From positions 744,001 through 808,000 of the forward strand of contig NZ_WODC01000001.1 in the NCBI RefSeq assembly GCF_009729555.1: 64,000 nt of DNA, written 5' to 3'. Below, one piece after another: positions 8,010-16,715 of this stretch; position 1 is the first letter of the stretch; each line of letters starts with the position of its first letter. The DNA is from Pseudodesulfovibrio alkaliphilus (GTDB taxonomy: Bacteria; Desulfobacterota; Desulfovibrionia; Desulfovibrionales; Desulfovibrionaceae). The position numbers and the translations under genes were made by a program. The notes below the pieces were generated by a model. It was given only the letters and a program-made list of their open reading frames with translations. It had not been told where the DNA came from and ran no database searches.

Positions 8010-9737
8010 TTAAGGTTGATCGAAAAGCAGTCGCGAGTCGAACAGGTTTTCGTTGGGCGAGAGTTCGAGGATGTGGGAGAACCTTTCAAGCACCCTGGCG
8101 GAGGCAAATACCACCTGGCGGTTGTCCAGCCAGGCGAGCAGGCCCGAATGGGCCACGGTCTGCCGGCCCGCCGGGATGGGGGTTGCCCCGGTGGCGATGT
8201 GATACACTTCCCATTTCGCCTTTGGGATGAGACGGCCCAGAGTGGACGTTGCCGCCTCGATCTCTTTTGGAAAACAGAGCAGGGGCAAAGCCTTGCCCCG
8301 TTCGGCAAGAGTGATTCCCTGGACCAGCAGCCGGGCATTGTTCAGAGCCTTTCTCCACGCGACGTGCAGGCGGACAGCCACACCCCTGATGTCCGTTTCC
8401 GGGCCGGGGGGAGCGTCGCGCAGGGTCTTGACCATGCCGACGAAGGGGTCGTCCCCGGACAAAGGGCCGCCTTCGGCGAGTTGCCGCTCGGCCGCCCGGA
8501 CCTCCTCCAACTGACTGAGCAGATACAGCCGGGTTTTGGCGATGTCCACCTCCTCGCGCCGGGCAAGGACGTTGTCCATGTCGCGAAGGAAGGCAGCCCG
8601 GTCGATGGTGGGGAGCGAGAATATCTGGCGCGGCGGCGTATGGGGAAACCACTTCCGCGAGAGCAGCGTACCGTCGGTGGTGCTGAAAAAACGGGTGCCT
8701 GCGGTTCCTGCTATGGCCTCGGCAAACATATCCGCCTCCGTGGCCGTTGCGATGTACCAGTCCCGGCTTTCCACCAGTGCGCCGCACCGATCGCTGAGGA
8801 GGTAGGTGCGGCTGTCCTCGATGAGGCGGATTGGGCTCGTCGCGCAGCCCCAGACCCCCTGCGCATGGGGTGCCGGGGGAAACGAAAGGTTGGCCCCGGC
8901 AACGAACGCCTGCGGCGACCCCAACGCCTCGGCCAGCCCCAGGCAGGCGGTGAGGCTGCTCACATAGCTCTCCCGCAGCCTGGAGGGATTGGGCAGCAGC
9001 TCCAGGTTGAAGCTGTCCATCATGATCACTCCGCGGAACTTGCGGGCGTAGCCGTGAAACGGGGTCAGCGACAAGGCGACCAGCACGGTCTCGGGCAAGG
9101 CGGGAATGGCGTCGTAGAAATGGCGTTGCACCTGGAAGGTGTCGAGCTGCACGACGAAATCAGGATGAATCCCTGCCTCAAGGCAAATGTCCAAAGTGCG
9201 GGCGATGCAGGCGATGAGACAGTGTTTCCTGAGTTCCGGCAGCTGCGGGGCGATGTCATTGACCGACGGCCCGGGAAGCAACAGAAGCAAGGGAAGCCCC
9301 AACCGAGCCTCGGAAAGCTTGTCCGCCAGGGGAGAGGAAAGCGCCCAAGGCATGTTGCGAAGCAGGTTCAGGGTGCGAAATAGGTCAGGATGGGTCTTCT
9401 TTCGCACGCTGAAAGGATCGACCGTGATGTGAGAGCGGCTGGGAAAGGCAATGTATTTGTAATGGGCGTGAACGAAGCGCTTTTGAATGTCCAGGACTGC
9501 TTCAGGATTCACGGCGTCCTCCTTGTCGGGGAGAACGAAGATAACGCCGTCGCGCAGGTCGGCCGGGGTGATGGCCGGGGGTCTTGGCTCCGCGGACGGG
9601 GCAAGGGTATGTAGCCGGAAGACCTTGTTGCCGGGGACGCCTTCGTCCACAGGAGCCGAGTCGAAAACGACGACGGCCTCCCCGTTCCACTGGCTCCGAT
9701 CCAGCCCGCCGACAACGCTCCGGTACAGAAACGACAT
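8010..9737 (-). CDS. Maf-like DUF115 protein (motility accessory factor / 6-hydroxymethylpterin pyrophosphokinase-like)
   Basis: A 575-residue protein with a central DUF115/MptE-like domain (about residues 160-380): LPLLLLLPGPSVNDIAPQLP, CIARTLDICLEAGIHPDFVV, and AFVAGANLSF. Such proteins are the Maf factors that add nonulosonic acids or other glycans to flagellins in Campylobacter, Aeromonas and relatives. The start at ATG 9737 is chosen because AAGGAG lies 8 bases ahead (MSFLYRS); a longer frame to 9851 exists without a ribosome site. It heads the leftward operon with the CDP-ribitol-type fusion and the TagF-like transferase, which suggests a phosphate-containing decoration of flagellin or another surface protein. 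Confidence 0.75.
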   Translation of the reverse strand: MSFLYRSVVGGLDRSQWNGEAVVVFDSAPVDEGVPGNKVFRLHTLAPSAEPRPPAITPADLRDGVIFVLPDKEDAVNPEAVLDIQKRFVHAHYKYIAFPSRSHITVDPFSVRKKTHPDLFRTLNLLRNMPWALSSPLADKLSEARLGLPLLLLLPGPSVNDIAPQLPELRKHCLIACIARTLDICLEAGIHPDFVVQLDTFQVQRHFYDAIPALPETVLVALSLTPFHGYARKFRGVIMMDSFNLELLPNPSRLRESYVSSLTACLGLAEALGSPQAFVAGANLSFPPAPHAQGVWGCATSPIRLIEDSRTYLLSDRCGALVESRDWYIATATEADMFAEAIAGTAGTRFFSTTDGTLLSRKWFPHTPPRQIFSLPTIDRAAFLRDMDNVLARREEVDIAKTRLYLLSQLEEVRAAERQLAEGGPLSGDDPFVGMVKTLRDAPPGPETDIRGVAVRLHVAWRKALNNARLLVQGITLAERGKALPLLCFPKEIEAATSTLGRLIPKAKWEVYHIATGATPIPAGRQTVAHSGLLAWLDNRQVVFASARVLERFSHILELSPNENLFDSRLLFDQP

Positions 9738-10058
9738 CACATGCTCTCCTTGACTCCGAGGTTCCCCTGTGCCGACCAGCGCTGCCGCCCGCCCCAGCGG
9801 TCGGCACACGCGCCCCATTGGCGCCCAGAACCTAGCACAATCCCTTGACAAGCGCCAGCTTGAAGCCGCCAGGCGATGCTGCAGGCAAAAGACTCGTCGC
9901 CGAAAAAAACATTGTCACGACAAATAGGTATGGGATACCTTCCGCGAGAACAGTCTTGCCCCAAGGCAAGAATCAATGCCATGCAGGAAACGGGCACGAA
10001 ATCCTTTTCAACGTGCAGCCGCCACGCTCCTGGCAAGATAGGTGAATGGAGGACCAAC

Positions 10059-10985
10059 ATGGATGATGCCGCTATTCTTGAACGCATTCGCAAGGGGATG
10101 CAACGCAGCGATGTCTTCAACCTGATTCCGGCGTCGTCATCCCGGATTCTGGACATCGGGTACGGCGACGGAAATCTCCTGCTGCGGCTGAAGCATCAGA
10201 AAAACTGCACGGAACTGTACGGCATCGAAACCCACAAATCCCGGTTCAATAGCATGGAAGGGATGCTGGACGGCAACTGGAACATGTGCCTTGGCCCGGA
10301 AGACAACCATCTTGATGACAAGTTCATCGGATATTTCAACTACATCATCATGCACGATGTCCTGGAACACATCTACGACCCATGGATGTTCCTCTCATAC
10401 ATCCGCAGATACGCATCCCCTGAGTGCCGACTCCTGCTCGTATGCCCCAACGCCCAATACTGGCAGACGATCTTTTCTCTGCTGCAGGGAGACTTTCCTT
10501 ACGGGTTGGACGGGCATTACAATGAAGACCACATTCGATGGTTCACGCCGAAATCCATGATAGAAATGGCCCTGCTGGCCGGGCTCAAGATCGAGGAGTG
10601 CCACCTGCTGCTCTCCTCGAAAATCAACGGCGACCTGCTTGGTTTCATCAACAGCAACGCCAACAAGGGAAACATTCTCCCCATGCCGCCCCAGGGCTTC
10701 GACCATCGCCAATACATCAACTTCTTTCCCCCGATCCTTGATGACCTGAGCCATGACGCCGGAGTGGACGTTCTCTTCCGAAACGGAGGAACCAAGGGGT
10801 ATCTCGGGTTTTATGCGGTGAAGATTCTCCTGATCAGCACGGTGGCCCACATGGACGAGGAGCTCGACAGGATGACTACCGGGACCATGAAGGTCCGCAG
10901 ACGCCTCTTCATGGAGAAGCATGCGGCCTCCTATGCGAAACGGCTTCCCAGGGAGTGGAAGGCCTATATCTGGCAACCGGGCTAG
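10059..10985 (+). CDS. Class I SAM-dependent methyltransferase
   Basis: A 308-residue protein with the nucleotide-binding motif ILDIGYGDGNLLLRL (about 28-42), an acidic second strand (LYGIETH), and the motif IIMHDVLEHIYDPW typical of Methyltransf_11/23 proteins. The ATG at 10059 is preferred because TGGAGGACCAAC precedes it; the frame extends upstream without a good ribosome site. It stands divergent from the Maf operon, and methyltransferases of this kind are common in glycan clusters, so it may modify a sugar or lipid carrier. The C-terminal 120 residues are unassigned. Substrate unknown. Confidence 0.75.
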   Translation: MDDAAILERIRKGMQRSDVFNLIPASSSRILDIGYGDGNLLLRLKHQKNCTELYGIETHKSRFNSMEGMLDGNWNMCLGPEDNHLDDKFIGYFNYIIMHDVLEHIYDPWMFLSYIRRYASPECRLLLVCPNAQYWQTIFSLLQGDFPYGLDGHYNEDHIRWFTPKSMIEMALLAGLKIEECHLLLSSKINGDLLGFINSNANKGNILPMPPQGFDHRQYINFFPPILDDLSHDAGVDVLFRNGGTKGYLGFYAVKILLISTVAHMDEELDRMTTGTMKVRRRLFMEKHAASYAKRLPREWKAYIWQPG

Positions 10986-11077
10986 CCCCCGATCCAAAGG
11001 CCCGATCGGCCCAGGCCGGAAGCAGAACCCTGTCGACTCGTGTCCGGCAGGGTTTTCCCGTTCCGGTAGCCGGGCGG

Positions 11078-11896
11078 CTACAGGCCGAAGAAGCGCCGGG
11101 CGTTGTCCCCGGTGATCCGCCAGATGTCTTCCACGCTGCGGCCCTTGATCTCCGCCACCCGCTTGGCGGTGAAGGCCAGCAGCGCCGGGTGGTTGCGCTT
11201 GCCGCGCCACGGCTCGGGCGCCAGGAAGGGACAATCCGTTTCCAGCAGGAGCCGCTCGAAGGGGATGCGGGCCACGGCGGCCTGGAGGTCGTCGGTCCTC
11301 CTGTAGGTGACTGTGCCGGGGATGGAGACGTGCCAGCCGTTGTCCACCACGCTGCGGGCCAGGTCGAGCCCGGCGCCAAAGCAGTGCCAGAGCACCGGAT
11401 AGTCCCGGAATCCGTTTTCCGTGAGCAGGGCCAGGGTGTCGGCATCGGCGTCGCGGGAATGGATGACCACGGGCAGCCCCAGCTCCCGGGCCAGCTCAAG
11501 CTGACGGACAAAGGCCCGCTGCTGGATGTCGTGGGGAACGCGCTCCCAGTAGTAGTCGAGGCCGATCTCTCCCAGGCCGCGAAGCCTCGGGTCGGCGACA
11601 AAGTGGTCGCGCATGCGGGCAAGGGCCACGTCAGTGAGCCTGTCCGCATCGTTGGGATGCACCCCGAGCAGAAAGGAGACCTCGGGATGGTCGTCAAAGA
11701 GCGACCGGCCGCGCTCATAGGCGTCCGGGCCGAGAAAGACGTTGATCAGGTGCGACACCCCGGCGGCGCGGGCGCGTTCGAGAATCGCCTCCCGGTCCCC
11801 GTCGAAGTCGCCGAGGTCCAGATGGGCGTGGGATTCCATGCCCACCAGCGGCAGGTTTAGGGATTCGGGTTCCGGGCGGACTTTCTTCTTTGCCAT
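11078..11896 (-). CDS. TatD family metal-dependent hydrolase
   Basis: A 272-residue TIM-barrel hydrolase. Metal ligands are visible: HAH in MESHAHLDLGD (H23, H25), the glutamate in LGEIGLDYYW, histidines in VVIHSRDAD and LWHCFGAG, and aspartate in LLLETDCPFLAPEP. TatD proteins are Mg-dependent 3'-5' exonucleases/deoxyribonucleases in DNA repair and turnover. The ATG at 11896 (MAKKKVRPEP) is chosen, as the family domain begins about 20 residues later; a longer frame reaches 11941 and would overlap the upstream glycosyltransferase. It lies 29 bp downstream of that gene on the same strand, so they are probably co-transcribed. Confidence 0.85.
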   Translation of the reverse strand: MAKKKVRPEPESLNLPLVGMESHAHLDLGDFDGDREAILERARAAGVSHLINVFLGPDAYERGRSLFDDHPEVSFLLGVHPNDADRLTDVALARMRDHFVADPRLRGLGEIGLDYYWERVPHDIQQRAFVRQLELARELGLPVVIHSRDADADTLALLTENGFRDYPVLWHCFGAGLDLARSVVDNGWHVSIPGTVTYRRTDDLQAAVARIPFERLLLETDCPFLAPEPWRGKRNHPALLAFTAKRVAEIKGRSVEDIWRITGDNARRFFGL

Positions 11897-11925
11897 GTCG
11901 TGATCTTGTTGGCCCCTGCCTGGGC

Positions 11926-12924
11926 TCACCATGCGTCCCACAGGGCCAGGACCGATTTCCTCTGCCTTTCCGTGGAATACGCGCTGGCCGTTTCCTGCCC
12001 TGCCGCGAGCACGGCGTCAAGCTCCGGCCCGCCCTCTCGGATCAGGTCCGCGGCCTGCTCGAGGCACAGGGCCGCGTCCAGCACGTCGCCGTCGGCGCAC
12101 CACAGGCCGTTGCCGGACCAAGCCACCTCGCGAAGCGGCCACCAGGGCATGAAGCGGGGGTCGGCCTGGACCTGGCGCATGTAGTCCCACCCGCCAAGTC
12201 CCGTGAAGCCCACGGGCAGACAGCCGCAGGCCATGGCCTCCAGCGGCGGCAGGGGACACCCCTCGGGAAATCCGGTCATCAAAAAGATGTGCGCCGAGTT
12301 CAGGGCCTTGGCCACGCCAAAGGCATCCAGCCCTTCAATGGGCAGCCAGCGCACCGCGCCCGGCCCGTTGCGGTGTTCGAACACCGCCCTGATCTGAGCG
12401 GCCACTCCCTTGTTCTTGCGCGGCATGAAGGCCACGGTCACGGCCTTGTCCCTGGCAGCGGTCGGCCGGGAGTCCTGACGCCGGAAGATGGCGCGGTCGA
12501 TGCCTGGCCGCAGGACCGGGGCATCCTGACGGGTGGCCTGTCTGATGAAATGGGCCACGGGATCGGACACGGCCAGAAATGAAACAGGCAGGCCGCTCCA
12601 GGCCACGCCGGGCGGCAGGGCCGAGAAGAGGTAGGCCCAGTTCTGGACATAGACGACACAGCGGCTCCGGGCCTCCAGCCCGGGAGCCAGGGCGTTGGGC
12701 CACCCTTCGGGCACCAGCCAGAGGTCGTCCGGGGCCAGACGCAGGTCATTCCAGGCCAGGACCGGGGCCGCGTCGGCCAGCCCTTCGGGCCGCCAGCTTC
12801 CGCCCTCGCGCTCCACCAGACGGGCCTCGCGCCCTGCCTGATGCAGGATGTCCGCCATCTGGCGCAGGACAGTGACTCCGCCAGTGGGTTTGCTGACCGG
12901 GGGCAGAAAAATGTATGTTTTCAT
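11926..12924 (-). CDS. Glycosyltransferase (GT-B, group 1-like)
   Basis: A 332-residue protein beginning MKTYIFLPPVSKPTGGVTVL, the usual N-terminal strand-loop of GT-B enzymes. The donor-site region is IFLMTGFPEGCPLPPLEAMA followed by CGCLPVGFTGLGG, the E-x7-E-like pattern of group 1 transferases. No signal peptide or membrane anchor is seen, so it acts in the cytoplasm. The ATG at 12924 is chosen over 12945 because the fold starts directly there; neither has a strong ribosome site. It is followed closely by the tatD-family gene. Sugar and acceptor unknown. Confidence 0.72.
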   Translation of the reverse strand: MKTYIFLPPVSKPTGGVTVLRQMADILHQAGREARLVEREGGSWRPEGLADAAPVLAWNDLRLAPDDLWLVPEGWPNALAPGLEARSRCVVYVQNWAYLFSALPPGVAWSGLPVSFLAVSDPVAHFIRQATRQDAPVLRPGIDRAIFRRQDSRPTAARDKAVTVAFMPRKNKGVAAQIRAVFEHRNGPGAVRWLPIEGLDAFGVAKALNSAHIFLMTGFPEGCPLPPLEAMACGCLPVGFTGLGGWDYMRQVQADPRFMPWWPLREVAWSGNGLWCADGDVLDAALCLEQAADLIREGGPELDAVLAAGQETASAYSTERQRKSVLALWDAW

Positions 12925-12975
12925 AAGACCAGAGTGAAACCACACTCGAAGTGATTTGGCAAGGGATGACCGGGG

Positions 12976-13022
12976 CCGCGCCCACTGGGCGCGGGGTGGG
13001 GAAGAGAGGGGGGCCCCACCCC
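12976..13022. other. Two adjacent GC-rich hairpins between divergent genes
   Basis: The first has 9-bp arms CCGCGCCCA / TGGGCGCGG around a single C (12976-12994). The second has 9-bp arms GGGGTGGGG / CCCCACCCC (12993-13001 and 13014-13022). They lie between the leftward glycosyltransferase and the rightward transporter. No T tract follows either. They share two bases and could be alternative structures. Confidence 0.45.
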
Positions 13023-13176
13023 GCAGGACAGAGGGAAGGAGTGTGGTGTTCCGTATGCAGACCCATCCTAGGCTGACCGGACCGACGGTTCCTTGCGGCC
13101 TGATGGAGATCGGGTGACATATCTGTTGCAGGATTTCCGCTTGTCAGGTGTTGGGGACGGGCCTAGTGTGCGGCCC

Positions 13177-14070
13177 ATGCGCGCCATCCTCACCCCGGGC
13201 ATGCGGTACATGCTCATCGGCACTTTTTTCTTCTCCGTGGGATCGCTCCTGATCAAGCTCGCGGGAGAGCGGGTGCCCACCTTGGAAATGCTCTTCATCC
13301 GGGGTATGGTGGGTATCGGCTTTGTCTGGTTCATCCTGCGCCGCACCGGGGTGGGCATGCTCGGCACCCGCAGGGCGCTGCTGCTCCTGCGCGGGGTGAT
13401 CGGGTTCGCGGCGCTGTTCGCCGAGTTCTACGCCATCATCCATCTTCCCCTGGCCGATGCCACGGTCATCCTCTTCACCCACCCGGCCGTGGTGGCCCTG
13501 CTGGCCTGGATGGTGTTGGGCGAGCGCATCGGCCCGCGGGGGCTCATGGCCGTGGCCGTCAGCCTGACCGGCGTGGCCGTGGTCTGTCGTCCGGCCTTTC
13601 TCTTCGGCGGCGGCCCGTCAAGCCTCGACCCCCTGGCCGTGACCGTCGCCCTGTGCGGGGTGGTGGTCACTTCCCTGGCCATCCTGGCCGTACGCTCCCT
13701 GGCAAGGACCGAGCATCCGGCCGTGGTCATGCTCTACCCGCCCCTGGTCATCACCGTGCTTTCGCCCATCCTGGCATCGGGCTGGGTCTGGCCCACCGCA
13801 CTGGAATGGACCTATCTCCTCGGCATTGCGGCCTTCATGAACGCGGGCCAGTATTACATGACCCGAGGCTACGCCATCGAGTCCGCAGCCCGCATCAGCG
13901 CCGTGACCTGCCTTGAGATCGTGTTCGCCGCCTTTTGGGGCGCCTCGGTCCTGGGCGAGATACCCGACGGCTGGACCGTGGCCGGCGGAGCGCTCATCGT
14001 TGCCGGGACCATCGCCCTGGGCCGGGGCGATGAACCGCAACCCGCCCCGGATACGCCCACAGGCGCATGA
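13177..14070 (+). CDS. DMT family (EamA) transporter
   Basis: A 297-residue integral membrane protein with about ten hydrophobic segments in two repeats of five, the EamA layout of the drug/metabolite transporter superfamily (YMLIGTFFFSVGSLLIK; AVTVALCGVVVTSLAILAV; AGGALIVAGTIALG). Such proteins export metabolites or drugs, or import nucleotide sugars, through the inner membrane. The start is uncertain: ATG 13177 gives the usual short N-terminus, while GTG/TTG codons extend the frame to 13093. The substrate cannot be read from the sequence. It is followed at 125 bp by the flavoprotein gene. Confidence 0.82.
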   Translation: MRAILTPGMRYMLIGTFFFSVGSLLIKLAGERVPTLEMLFIRGMVGIGFVWFILRRTGVGMLGTRRALLLLRGVIGFAALFAEFYAIIHLPLADATVILFTHPAVVALLAWMVLGERIGPRGLMAVAVSLTGVAVVCRPAFLFGGGPSSLDPLAVTVALCGVVVTSLAILAVRSLARTEHPAVVMLYPPLVITVLSPILASGWVWPTALEWTYLLGIAAFMNAGQYYMTRGYAIESAARISAVTCLEIVFAAFWGASVLGEIPDGWTVAGGALIVAGTIALGRGDEPQPAPDTPTGA

Positions 14071-14194
14071 TCCTCGCACCCCGCCCCATTTTCTCGCCCC
14101 CGCCCGGTCAAGCCGATCTCCTTTGGCACCAAACTTGATATCCTTCGCGGAACTTGGAAATATATTCCGCATGGAAACAGCGCAGGGAGCATCC

Positions 14195-15556
14195 GTGAAA
14201 AAAAAATACCTGATCATCGGCGCAGGCCCCACCGGGCTCGGCGCGGCCCATCGGCTGCGCGAACTGGGCGCAGACGACCTCCTCGTACTCGAGCGGCACG
14301 GCCACGCGGGCGGACTCTCGGCCAGCTTCAAGGATGACAAGGGCTTTACCTGGGACATCGGCGGCCATGTGGTCTTTTCGCACTACGAGTATTTCGACGC
14401 CCTGCTCGACTCCCTCCTCGGCGACGAGCGGCTGGAGCACCAGCGCGAGTCCTGGGTCCGATCCTGCTCGACCTGGCTGCCATACCCCTTTCAGAACAAT
14501 ATCCGCCACCTGCCCCCCCAGGCCCGCTGGGAATGCGTGGAGGGACTTCTGCCCGGCAATCGGCCCGAGGCCGCCCCGGCCGACTTCGGCCAGTGGATCG
14601 AAGGCGTTTTCGGCACGGGCATCGCCAAATATTTCATGAACCCCTACAATTTCAAGGTCTGGGCCACCCCTCTCGAGCTGATGCAGTTCGGCTGGATCGG
14701 CGAACGGGTCAGCGTGGTGGACCTGCGCCGCGTGCTCAGGAACATCATCCTTGAGCGCGACGATGTCTCCTGGGGGCCGAACAACACCTTCAAGTTCCCG
14801 CTGCACGGCGGCACCGGAGAAATCTTCCGACGGCTGGCCGCCCGCCTCGACGGGTTCATCGAATACGGACAGGAAGTGGCCGCCATCGACGCCTCGGCCA
14901 GGACCGTGACCACCAAGGCCGGGTTGACCGTGGAATACGAGACCCTGCTCAACACTGCGCCGCTTGACATCCTGGCCTCGCGCTGGCTGGCGGACAGGGA
15001 CCAGACCATGGTCGAGGCCGCGGACCGTCTGACCCACAACTCGGTTTATGTGGCCGGAGTGGGCCTCGACATCCAGCGCGAGGCCGAGCGCAACCCACGC
15101 TGCTGGATGTATTTCCCTGAGCAGGACTCCCCCTTCTACCGGGTTACCAATTTCCACAACTACTCGCCAAACAACGTGGCCCGGCCCGGCCGACAACTGG
15201 CCTTCATGTGCGAGACCTCCTATTCGGCCCACAAGCCGGAAAAGCTCGACGAACTGATGGACCAGACCATCGCGGGTCTGGTAAACACCTCCCTGCTGGA
15301 CGCGGCCAGAGCGGCCGATGTCCTGACCCGATGGGAGACCGCCGTGGACTACGGCTATCCCGTGCCCTGCCTTGAGCGCGACGGCGCACTCAAGGCCATT
15401 CAGCCCCGGCTCGAAGCCCTCGGCATCTTCTCCCGAGGCCGCTTCGGCGGCTGGAAATACGAGGTGGGCAATATGGACCACTCGGTCATGCAGGGCGTGG
15501 AATGGGCGGACAGGATGATCTCCGGCACTCCCGAAACCACCTACCGCTGGGAATAG
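14195..15556 (+). CDS. FAD-dependent oxidoreductase (protoporphyrinogen oxidase / UDP-galactopyranose mutase-like)
   Basis: A 453-residue flavoprotein with an N-terminal Rossmann motif (KYLIIGAGPTGLGAAHRLRE) and the second FAD segment LLVLERHGHAGGLSAS. DIGGHVVFSHYEYF and NPYNFKVWATPLELMQFGWI are typical of amine-oxidase-type or mutase-like proteins that occur in polysaccharide loci. GTG 14195 has GGGAGC just ahead and starts right at the fold; ATG 14171 would add eight residues. The M24 peptidase gene follows 8 bp after the stop, so they are co-transcribed. The annotation as a porphyrinogen oxidase is common for the family but unproven; a sugar substrate is equally possible. Confidence 0.75.
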   Translation: MKKKYLIIGAGPTGLGAAHRLRELGADDLLVLERHGHAGGLSASFKDDKGFTWDIGGHVVFSHYEYFDALLDSLLGDERLEHQRESWVRSCSTWLPYPFQNNIRHLPPQARWECVEGLLPGNRPEAAPADFGQWIEGVFGTGIAKYFMNPYNFKVWATPLELMQFGWIGERVSVVDLRRVLRNIILERDDVSWGPNNTFKFPLHGGTGEIFRRLAARLDGFIEYGQEVAAIDASARTVTTKAGLTVEYETLLNTAPLDILASRWLADRDQTMVEAADRLTHNSVYVAGVGLDIQREAERNPRCWMYFPEQDSPFYRVTNFHNYSPNNVARPGRQLAFMCETSYSAHKPEKLDELMDQTIAGLVNTSLLDAARAADVLTRWETAVDYGYPVPCLERDGALKAIQPRLEALGIFSRGRFGGWKYEVGNMDHSVMQGVEWADRMISGTPETTYRWE

Positions 15557-15564
15557 AACACCGC

Positions 15565-16635
15565 ATGAACACAGACATCTTCACCGCCCGGCGCGAGAGG
15601 CTCCGCCGGACCCTGCACGGACGGGGACTGGACGCGCTCCTGGTCTCCCACGCCGCCAACCGCTTCTACCTGAGCGGCTTCGAACTGCACGACGCCCAGT
15701 GCAATGAATCCTCGGGCTGGCTCCTGGTCACCGCCTCGGGAGAAGACCATCTCTTCACCGATCCCCGGTACGTGGACGCCGCCCGCCGCGTCTGGGACGA
15801 CTCGGCCCTGCACATCTACAGCCGCGACAAGCACGATCTGGTCCTGGCCACAGCTCAGAGCCTGAAGGTGCGGACCCTGGGCTTCGAGCCCAAGGCGCTG
15901 CACCTCTTCGATTACGACAAGCTCAGGGAAAAAACTGACCTGACCGGGGCGGACAACCTCGTCGAAGCCCTGCGCATCATCAAGGACCAGGACGAGCTTG
16001 AGCGCATGGACGCTGCCATCGAGCTGAACCACCGCCTCTTTGAGCATATCGAGACCCGGCTTGAGCCGGGCCGCACCGAGGCCGAGATATCCTGGGAAGT
16101 GGAAAAGTTCTTCCGCGAGAACGGAGCCGAGGAAATGGCCTTTTCCACCATCGTCGGGGTCGGACCCAACGCGGCCCTGCCCCACGCCATCCCCGGCCAG
16201 ACCGAGTTGCGAGACAACGAGCTGGTGCTCATCGACACCGGCTGCCGCTGCCTGGGCTACAACTCGGACCAGACCCGGACCTTCTGGGTGGGCGACACCC
16301 CTTCGGACCGCTTCAAGCGGACCATGGACCTGGTTCGCGCCTCCCAGCAGACGGCCATCGACATCATTCGGCCAGGTCTGCCCTGCGTCGAGGCGTATGA
16401 AGCGGCCTGGGCCGTGTTCGACAGGGCCGGGGTGGCCCACCAGTTCACCCACGGCCTGGGCCACGGCATCGGCCTTGAGACCCACGAGCCGCCGAGCCTG
16501 AGCAGGGCCGCCAGCTGCATCCTTGAACCGGGCATGGTGGTCACTGTGGAGCCTGGCCTGTACGATCCGGCCTGGGGCGGCATACGCTGGGAATACCAGG
16601 TGGTGGTCACCGAGGACGGCTGCCGGGTCATGTAG
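15565..16635 (+). CDS. M24 family Xaa-Pro aminopeptidase
   Basis: A 356-residue protein with an N-terminal creatinase-like domain (DALLVSHAANRFYLSGF) and a C-terminal pita-bread metallopeptidase domain. The five dinuclear-metal ligands can be placed: D in LVLIDTGCRC, D in GYNSDQTRTFWVG, H in HGLGHGIGLETHE, E in VTVEPGLYDP and E in GIRWEYQVVV. Such enzymes remove an N-terminal residue ahead of proline in the cytoplasm. The start at ATG 15565 leaves 8 bp after the flavoprotein gene; there is no strong ribosome site, suggesting coupled translation. PepQ/YpdF-type; exact specificity open. Confidence 0.87.
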   Translation: MNTDIFTARRERLRRTLHGRGLDALLVSHAANRFYLSGFELHDAQCNESSGWLLVTASGEDHLFTDPRYVDAARRVWDDSALHIYSRDKHDLVLATAQSLKVRTLGFEPKALHLFDYDKLREKTDLTGADNLVEALRIIKDQDELERMDAAIELNHRLFEHIETRLEPGRTEAEISWEVEKFFRENGAEEMAFSTIVGVGPNAALPHAIPGQTELRDNELVLIDTGCRCLGYNSDQTRTFWVGDTPSDRFKRTMDLVRASQQTAIDIIRPGLPCVEAYEAAWAVFDRAGVAHQFTHGLGHGIGLETHEPPSLSRAASCILEPGMVVTVEPGLYDPAWGGIRWEYQVVVTEDGCRVM

Positions 16636-16662
16636 CCCGCCGATCGGTTCATGAATCAAAAA

Positions 16663-16695
16663 GGGCCGCTCCCCTCCCGCGAGGTGGAGCGGCCC
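16663..16695. terminator. Bidirectional terminator between convergent M24 and uvrA genes
   Basis: A 10-bp perfect stem GGGCCGCTCC / GGAGCGGCCC with a 13-base loop. On the minus strand it is followed by CTTTTTGATT, so it best serves uvrA; on the plus strand GATTGTTT follows. Confidence 0.8.
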
Positions 16696-16715
16696 GATTG
16701 TTTCGGCTTTCGGAA

